In this document: positions 22,998 through 27,122 of the stretch, in pieces
Layout: every line of letters begins with the position of its first letter
How positions within the stretch are numbered: position 1 is the stretch's first letter
Source: JAAYQA01 sp964510345
GTDB lineage: Bacteria; Bacillota; Clostridia; Tissierellales; Peptoniphilaceae
NCBI GenBank assembly: GCA_964510345.1
Contig: CAZEBB010000027.1
Span: 1-27,122, forward strand
Length of the DNA: 27,122 nt
Direction: 5' to 3'
Notes under the pieces: generated by a model
The model's database searches: none
What the model saw: only the letters and a program-made list of their open reading frames with translations
What the model was told of the DNA's origin: nothing
Position numbers and translations under genes: made by a program

Positions 22998-23432
22998 ATG
23001 GACATACGAATTGCGGCGTTCGACTCCCCGCTGTACGACCAAATGTTGGTCCAACGAGAGGCCTGGCTCAGGATCCCGCTGGGGCTTCGGTGGAATCCCG
23101 CAGACCGCCCGGGAGAAGCCCACGACATCCATATCGCGGCGTGCGAAGGGGATGCCGTGGTCGGCGTCATGGTGTTGACCAAGCTGACACCGGGGCGCAT
23201 CAAAATGCGGCAGGTTGCCGTGGATCCGAATGTGCAGTCACGTGGCATTGGAAAACAGATGGTCGCTTTTGCCGAACAATGGGCGCTCGAAAACGAAATC
23301 GATACGATAGAACTCAATGCACGTGAAACGGCCGTCCCTTTCTATTTGCAGCAGGATTATGTGATCGTGTCGGATCTTTTTCATGAGGTGGGGATCCCTC
23401 ATTACAAAATGGAGAAAAAAATGCGAGGCTAA
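22998..23432 (+). CDS. GNAT acetyltransferase
   Basis: A 144-residue single-domain GNAT protein. The acetyl-CoA motif is VQSRGIGKQMVAFAEQWA, preceded by the strand IKMRQVAVDP and followed by LNARETAVPFYLQQDYVIVSDLF, typical of YjcF/ElaA-type enzymes (family proposal). Substrate unknown. The ATG at 22998 follows GGAGGTGGAAG, a strong ribosome site. It diverges from the MurE-like gene and converges with the DUF937 gene. The stop codon lies inside the palindrome at 23424-23449. Confidence 0.88.
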   Translation: MDIRIAAFDSPLYDQMLVQREAWLRIPLGLRWNPADRPGEAHDIHIAACEGDAVVGVMVLTKLTPGRIKMRQVAVDPNVQSRGIGKQMVAFAEQWALENEIDTIELNARETAVPFYLQQDYVIVSDLFHEVGIPHYKMEKKMRG

Positions 23433-23449
23433 CCAATTGGTTAGCCTCG
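23424..23449. terminator. Perfect 26-base palindrome shared by convergent genes
   Basis: The arms CGAGGCTAACC and GGTTAGCCTCG flank AATT. On the minus strand it is followed by CA and seven T residues (encoded by Lys codons of the GNAT gene), a good terminator for the DUF937 gene 39 bases upstream. On the plus strand the T-run is weak (AAATCTTTCC). It includes the GNAT stop codon. Confidence 0.7.
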
Positions 23450-23487
23450 AAATCTTTCCTTGTTGCTTCGTCAGGTGAGTCCGGACT

Positions 23488-24258
23488 CTATCTCTTTCCG
23501 AAGAAACCTCCCAAGAGGTCATCTAAAAAGCCGCCGGAGCCTTGTCCGCCGCCGAGGATGTCTTTCGCCATATCGAAGATGGATCCGTCGGTGGTTTGTC
23601 TGGCTTCTTCCTGCATTCTACGGGTGATATCGCGCACGTCTTCTTGTTGGTACTGCGGACGGGTTTGTCCCGGCATCGTAATTCTGCGATTTCCCGGCAA
23701 ATCGGGACCGTCGTTTGTATTGGGTTGACCGAACGGGCTGTCGAACGGGCTGTTGGGCTTTGTCTCTTGGCGATAGGTGGGCTCAGAAGGTTGTCGTCTT
23801 TGATACTCTTGCTGCTGTCTTTCGTATTCTTGTTGTTGCGCTTTTTCTTTTTGTCCTTTCGACCATTTGCTCGCCATATTGGCAAGGATTAGCGGTGCGA
23901 GTACCGACAAAATTTTTCGGATCATGCTCGATTGCAGTCCGGTTTTCTGCGCCAAGCCTTCTTCCACATTTTGGCTATTGCCCGGGAAAATGTGCTCGAC
24001 CATACGGCTTCCCTCGCCGCCTAAGAAGCGATCTAAGAAACCGACGGCATCAGTTACATTGTCGTCCTTGTGGTCGTCCAACGCCTGTGCCAACGAGGCG
24101 GCTCCTTGTTCATCCGCGGCATTGCGATTGAATGCCTCGATTAATGTCGGCACGCCGAGCGCTGCCACCTTTCTGATATCGTCTTCGCTGATGCCGGCTT
24201 TACGGCTTAATTCTGCGATCATTTGCGGGTCTTGTAATTGAGAAAATAAGTCTTGCAT
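23488..24258 (-). CDS. DUF937 family protein
   Basis: A 256-residue protein. Residues 1-145 match the DUF937 (YidB-like) pattern, with a helical repeat and RMVEHIFPGNSQNVEEGLAQKTGLQSSMIRKILSVLAPLILANMA, whose last part is hydrophobic enough to insert in or touch a membrane. From about 150 to 225 it is Gln-, Pro- and Arg-rich and probably disordered. The tail (GSIFDMAKDILGGGQGSGGFLDDLLGGFF) is a glycine-rich amphipathic helix resembling the DUF937 C-terminus. No enzymatic motif is seen and function is unknown. AAAGGAG lies seven bases before ATG 24258. Confidence 0.8.
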   Translation of the reverse strand: MQDLFSQLQDPQMIAELSRKAGISEDDIRKVAALGVPTLIEAFNRNAADEQGAASLAQALDDHKDDNVTDAVGFLDRFLGGEGSRMVEHIFPGNSQNVEEGLAQKTGLQSSMIRKILSVLAPLILANMASKWSKGQKEKAQQQEYERQQQEYQRRQPSEPTYRQETKPNSPFDSPFGQPNTNDGPDLPGNRRITMPGQTRPQYQQEDVRDITRRMQEEARQTTDGSIFDMAKDILGGGQGSGGFLDDLLGGFFGKR

Positions 24259-24340
24259 CGTATACTCCTTTCACTTTCCTATGTTGCTACTCATACCCAA
24301 AACCGTGACAAATCAACGATATTTCAGTGTGCATTGACGC

Positions 24341-24368
24341 AAAAAAAGAAAGTGCACAAGGCACTTTC
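24341..24368 (-). terminator. Terminator of the flavodiiron operon
   Basis: GAAAGTGC and GCACTTTC enclose a 5-base loop and are followed by seven T residues on the minus strand. The hairpin overlaps the end of the gene at 24367. Confidence 0.8.
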
Positions 24369-24957
24369 ATTTCTTCTGTAAAAATCGATATACCGCTTGG
24401 CGGACGGCGATCGTAAAGAGTGCGGGTTGCGCGTCCATCGGCCTCCCTCCACCTTTCTTAATCTCAAAGATCACTTTATCCGGCGCCACAATATCCGAAA
24501 AAGCTGTGCGCACGGCCTCTTCTTCCGGCTCGGAGTCACCGAGTCCCAAGATCACGGCGATCGGGATTGGCAACACTTTGCACGATTCAAGCAGGCCGAC
24601 CGACGGGTTCACCAAAACGAGATAGGGGATTCCCATGGGATTGCTCTGCACAGCGCTCAGTATGGGCTCTGCGTGCGCCCCGATGCCCATATAACCGATG
24701 CTTCGGAAACTGTCATCGCCGTCCAGTTCACGGCGTAGGGCATCCATCGTCTCCGTCAATTCCTCAGCCGAATCATATTCTTGAATCGCTTTCGGGAGAA
24801 GGGCCACGAAATAGCGTTGCAGCGCTTCTACCCATTCTCGATCGAACTCGGAAGGATCAGAGCCGATCAATATCCAGGGGTTGTTTTCATGTTTTCCGGC
24901 GACCTGAATCGCATGTTCACCCGTAGTAAAGTCCCTGAGAAACGGCCGATCCGTCAT
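24367..24957 (-). CDS. Degenerate alpha/beta-hydrolase-like protein, unknown function
   Basis: A 196-residue soluble protein I do not recognise by name. The order of strands and the turn IGYMGIGAHAEPILSAV look like an alpha/beta hydrolase nucleophile elbow, but the usual Gly-x-Ser-x-Gly has become Gly-Ile-Gly-Ala-His, so the nucleophile is missing. IPIAVILGLGDSEPEEEAV occupies the acid position and no clear catalytic His follows. If the fold is right it is probably a non-catalytic binding protein. Its ATG overlaps the stop of the flavodiiron gene by one base (TAATG), indicating coupled translation and a linked role. Confidence 0.7.
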   Translation of the reverse strand: MTDRPFLRDFTTGEHAIQVAGKHENNPWILIGSDPSEFDREWVEALQRYFVALLPKAIQEYDSAEELTETMDALRRELDGDDSFRSIGYMGIGAHAEPILSAVQSNPMGIPYLVLVNPSVGLLESCKVLPIPIAVILGLGDSEPEEEAVRTAFSDIVAPDKVIFEIKKGGGRPMDAQPALFTIAVRQAVYRFLQKK

Positions 24958-26156
24958 TATCGCGCCGCTTTCAGTTTCGCCGCCATCTCAACAGCGATCT
25001 GTCGGCAGACCTCCAAGTCTTCTTTCGTGGGCGCTCCTTTGGCTTCGACCGTCGTTTCGATGACGTCGTATTCGCAGGTTTCACCAAATTCCTTCAACGC
25101 TTTTAAGGCGCCGCCACTCCAGCTGAACGACCCGAACATTCCCAGCACATGGTTTTGCAGGCGATTCATCTTGATGACATTGAGCAGATTGTGCATGAGC
25201 GGGAAGAGATAGTTGTTGTAGGTGCACGAGCCGAGGATCAGCCCGCGATACTGCCAGATCTCGCTCAGAATATATGAATTGTGGGTCTTGGAAACGTCGA
25301 AGATACGGATATTCTTAACCCCTTCGTCCGCCAACGCGCGCGCGATGGTCTCCGCCATGACTTCCGTATTGCCATACATCGTGCCGTAGACGATGACCAC
25401 GCCTTCTTCGGATTCATAGCGACTCAAACGATCGTACATGTCGATGATCTTGCCGGGGTTCTCTCTCCAGACCGGACCGTGTACGGGGCAAATCATCTTG
25501 ATATCTAAGCCGCCCAGTTTTTTCAGCGCCGCTTGGACTTGTTTGGAGAACTTGCCGACGATATTCGAGAAATAGCGTCTCGTTTCCGCCGCATAGTATT
25601 CCCAATTGATCTCGTCGTCAAAAATCGGGCCGTTAAGAGCGCCGAAACCGCCGAATGCGTCTTGCGAGAACAAGGTCCCGGACACTTCCTCAAAGCTCAC
25701 CATCGACTCGGGCCAGTGAACCATCGGCGTAGTGTAAAAGGTCAGGCGATGTGTGCCTAAATCCAACGTTTCTCCGTCGGCGACGATCTGAATATTTTCC
25801 GTAATTCCGTAGAAGTTGTTCAAAAACTCCGCCGTTTTCTTATTACCGACGATGGTCACATCGGGGTATTCGTCGAGCACGATGCGGATCGAACCGGAGT
25901 GGTCGGGTTCCATGTGGTGGACGACGAGATAGTCCAGCGGGCGATCACCTAAGACTTCACGCACTTTGTCCAAGAAAGTGTCAACTTTCGTAATCTTGAC
26001 CGTGTCGAGTAGAGCCGTTTTCTCCCCGGTTAAGAGATACGAGTTATAGGATACGCCGTCTTCCAGCGGCCACATATTTTCGAAAAGTCTCGTGTCGCGG
26101 TCGTTGACACCGATATAGTGCAAAGTGTCGTTAATAGGGACAGATAATGTATTCAT
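24957..26156 (-). CDS. Flavodiiron protein (FprA/FDP, class A)
   Basis: Flavodiiron proteins reduce oxygen to water or nitric oxide to nitrous oxide in anaerobes, in the cytoplasm. The 399 residues hold a metallo-beta-lactamase-like domain with diiron ligands HMEPDH (His81, Glu83, Asp85, His86), His147 in MVHWPES, Asp166 in FSQDAFG and the His of ICPVHGPVW, then a flavodoxin domain (about 250-399) with FMN phosphate loop YGTMYGNTEVMAE. There is no rubredoxin or flavin-reductase extension, so an external electron donor is needed. GGAGG precedes ATG 26156. A likely promoter lies at 26187-26215. Confidence 0.94.
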   Translation of the reverse strand: MNTLSVPINDTLHYIGVNDRDTRLFENMWPLEDGVSYNSYLLTGEKTALLDTVKITKVDTFLDKVREVLGDRPLDYLVVHHMEPDHSGSIRIVLDEYPDVTIVGNKKTAEFLNNFYGITENIQIVADGETLDLGTHRLTFYTTPMVHWPESMVSFEEVSGTLFSQDAFGGFGALNGPIFDDEINWEYYAAETRRYFSNIVGKFSKQVQAALKKLGGLDIKMICPVHGPVWRENPGKIIDMYDRLSRYESEEGVVIVYGTMYGNTEVMAETIARALADEGVKNIRIFDVSKTHNSYILSEIWQYRGLILGSCTYNNYLFPLMHNLLNVIKMNRLQNHVLGMFGSFSWSGGALKALKEFGETCEYDVIETTVEAKGAPTKEDLEVCRQIAVEMAAKLKAAR

Positions 26157-26186
26157 AGATACCTCCTAATTTGTTTGTTTGATTCC

Positions 26187-26215
26187 ATTTTACTCCATTT
26201 CACGATCTTTATAAA
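26187..26215 (-). promoter_or_regulatory. Likely promoter of the flavodiiron operon
   Basis: TTTATA (26215-26210) and TAAAAT (26192-26187) are 17 bases apart on the minus strand, 30 bases before the start codon. The match is moderate. Confidence 0.45.
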
Positions 26216-26277
26216 CCGCTGCTGCGCTTTTCAAAGAAATCGATTCTCATAACTGGTGGATACGCCAAGGGATATGG

Positions 26278-26283
26278 TATGCT
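26278..26283 (+). promoter_or_regulatory. Extended -10 promoter of the RNA methyltransferase gene
   Basis: TGG precedes TATGCT (26275-26283), 24 bases before ATG 26308. No -35 is clear. Confidence 0.4.
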
Positions 26284-26307
26284 ACGAACAAGAAAAGGAG
26301 TACGCAC

Positions 26308-27122
26308 ATGGACTTTATCGATCATCCACCGTTATCGGCAGACGAAGCACACGCCATCTACCGCGAGCGTTACCCGCATTTGCAATTTGTCGGCAAATCG
26401 CACGGGCAAATTCAGAGAATTCGCCATCTCTATAAAAACACAAAACCCAATCCGGAGAAGCTCTGCCCGATCGAAGGCGTCTGGGGCGCGGAGCAGCTCA
26501 TCGAACTCGGGATCGCACCCGAGATCCTCCTCATCTGCCCGGAGTATCTTTACACGGCGAAAGCACAGCAGATCGTGGACCAATTGCAGAAAACGTCCGC
26601 TCATTTCTACGCCGTTTCCAAAAAAGTATTCGATCTCGTGAAAGAAGACCCGGCCGCCGGCGGCATACTGGTCGTGTTTCCATTTCCCACGACCCCACTT
26701 ACTGCCCTTCCTCTCAAAGAGTCGATGCGTCTCGTCGTTTTGGACGGCGTAGAGATTCAGGGCAATGCCGGAACGATTGCAAGGTCCGCCGATGCGACCG
26801 CATTTGATGCCGTCATCTTCACCCATCGCAAAATCAGGCTGAATCACCCGAAGTTTATCCGCGCCTCGATGGGCAGCGTGCTGCGCGTGCCGATCATAGA
26901 AGCCGACGTTGAAGAACTCGCCGCTTGGCTCCACCAAAATGGTTTTCAGATCCTTCTGGCCGACACCGAAGGCGCCACCGTATATCACAAACAGGAGTAC
27001 GCCAAGCGCTGCTGTCTCGTCGTCGGCAGCGAAAAGTATGGCCTTCACAAGGACTGGTATGGCATCGGCGCACAGAGCGTCTGCATCCCCATGCTCGGCT
27101 CCGTCGACTCCCTCAATGTCGC
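26308..27122 (+). CDS. TrmH/SpoU-family RNA 2'-O-methyltransferase (3' end cut by window)
   Basis: The frame from ATG 26308 (AAGGAG seven bases upstream) stays open to the window edge: 271 codons, no stop. The N-terminal half is a substrate-binding domain (VWGAEQLIELGIAPEILLICPE, with VSKKVFDLVKEDPAAGGILVVF). The C-terminal SPOUT knot shows motif 1 LDGVEIQGNAGTIARSA with its conserved Arg, motif 2 VVGSEKYGLH, and motif 3 VCIPMLGSVDSLNV. All three are intact, so it should bind S-adenosylmethionine and methylate a ribose. The DGV-x-I-x-GN-x-G variant recalls thiostrepton-resistance enzymes more than RlmB, as I remember them. Target RNA unknown; only a few residues are missing. Confidence 0.93.
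   Translation, partial: MDFIDHPPLSADEAHAIYRERYPHLQFVGKSHGQIQRIRHLYKNTKPNPEKLCPIEGVWGAEQLIELGIAPEILLICPEYLYTAKAQQIVDQLQKTSAHFYAVSKKVFDLVKEDPAAGGILVVFPFPTTPLTALPLKESMRLVVLDGVEIQGNAGTIARSADATAFDAVIFTHRKIRLNHPKFIRASMGSVLRVPIIEADVEELAAWLHQNGFQILLADTEGATVYHKQEYAKRCCLVVGSEKYGLHKDWYGIGAQSVCIPMLGSVDSLNV

Noticed and set aside
24259..24340. Promoter of the DUF937 gene (TTGATT and TATGAG)
   Set aside because: Spacing is only 15 bases and the -10 is poor; not supportable.

Overview
The window looks like a chromosomal segment of a low-complexity-free, mid-GC Bacillota (Firmicutes), most likely an anaerobic clostridial or Tissierellia-type lineage. This rests on strong GGAGG ribosome sites, a T-box leader controlling ileS, FabK as the enoyl-ACP reductase, a flavodiiron protein, a murA-mreB pair arranged like the Bacillus murAA/mbl region, and very tight operons. 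No plasmid, phage, transposon, CRISPR, rRNA or tRNA signature was found. Almost everything is core metabolism or cell-envelope housekeeping.

Layout. 1-815 carries no convincing long gene: it holds a promoter with a 26-codon small ORF, about 460 bases of hairpin-rich sequence, the mreB terminator and a foldable element just after mreB. 816-6830 (minus) is a run of seven closely spaced genes: Nudix hydrolase, GNAT acetyltransferase, Sir2 deacetylase, histidine phosphatase, AI-2E-type membrane protein, murA and mreB, with a further promoter before murA. 6890-10276 (minus) is a type-2 isoleucyl-tRNA synthetase with its own promoter, Ile T-box and terminator. 10315-13706 (minus) holds a Rossmann/SAF-domain dehydrogenase, a BaiN/HI0933-type flavoprotein and surE. 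13770-15446 (plus) is a lone, odd membrane protein that resembles an OppC-type permease joined to an extracytoplasmic domain. 15472-20703 (minus) is the fatty-acid operon fabH-fabK-fabD-fabG-acpP-fabF, with fabZ diverging from it at 20722. A probable small RNA lies at 21243-21343. 21391-22920 (minus) is a divergent MurE-like ligase. Then come a GNAT enzyme (plus), a DUF937 protein (minus), a degenerate alpha/beta-hydrolase-like gene coupled to a flavodiiron protein (minus), and a SPOUT RNA methyltransferase cut by the right edge.

How the parts work together. FabD loads malonate onto ACP, FabH starts chains, FabF extends them, FabG, FabZ and FabK complete the reduction cycle, and all but FabZ are in one overlapping transcript. 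FabZ fires from an overlapping divergent promoter that contains a palindrome able to control both directions. MurA, MreB and the MurE-like protein belong to wall synthesis. The most interesting points are the GXHH-swapped signature motif of IleS (associated with extreme mupirocin resistance), the permease-like fusion, the MurE paralogue with altered active-site motifs, the putative sRNA with an anti-Shine-Dalgarno loop, the fab divergon operator, and the unexplained left intergenic region.
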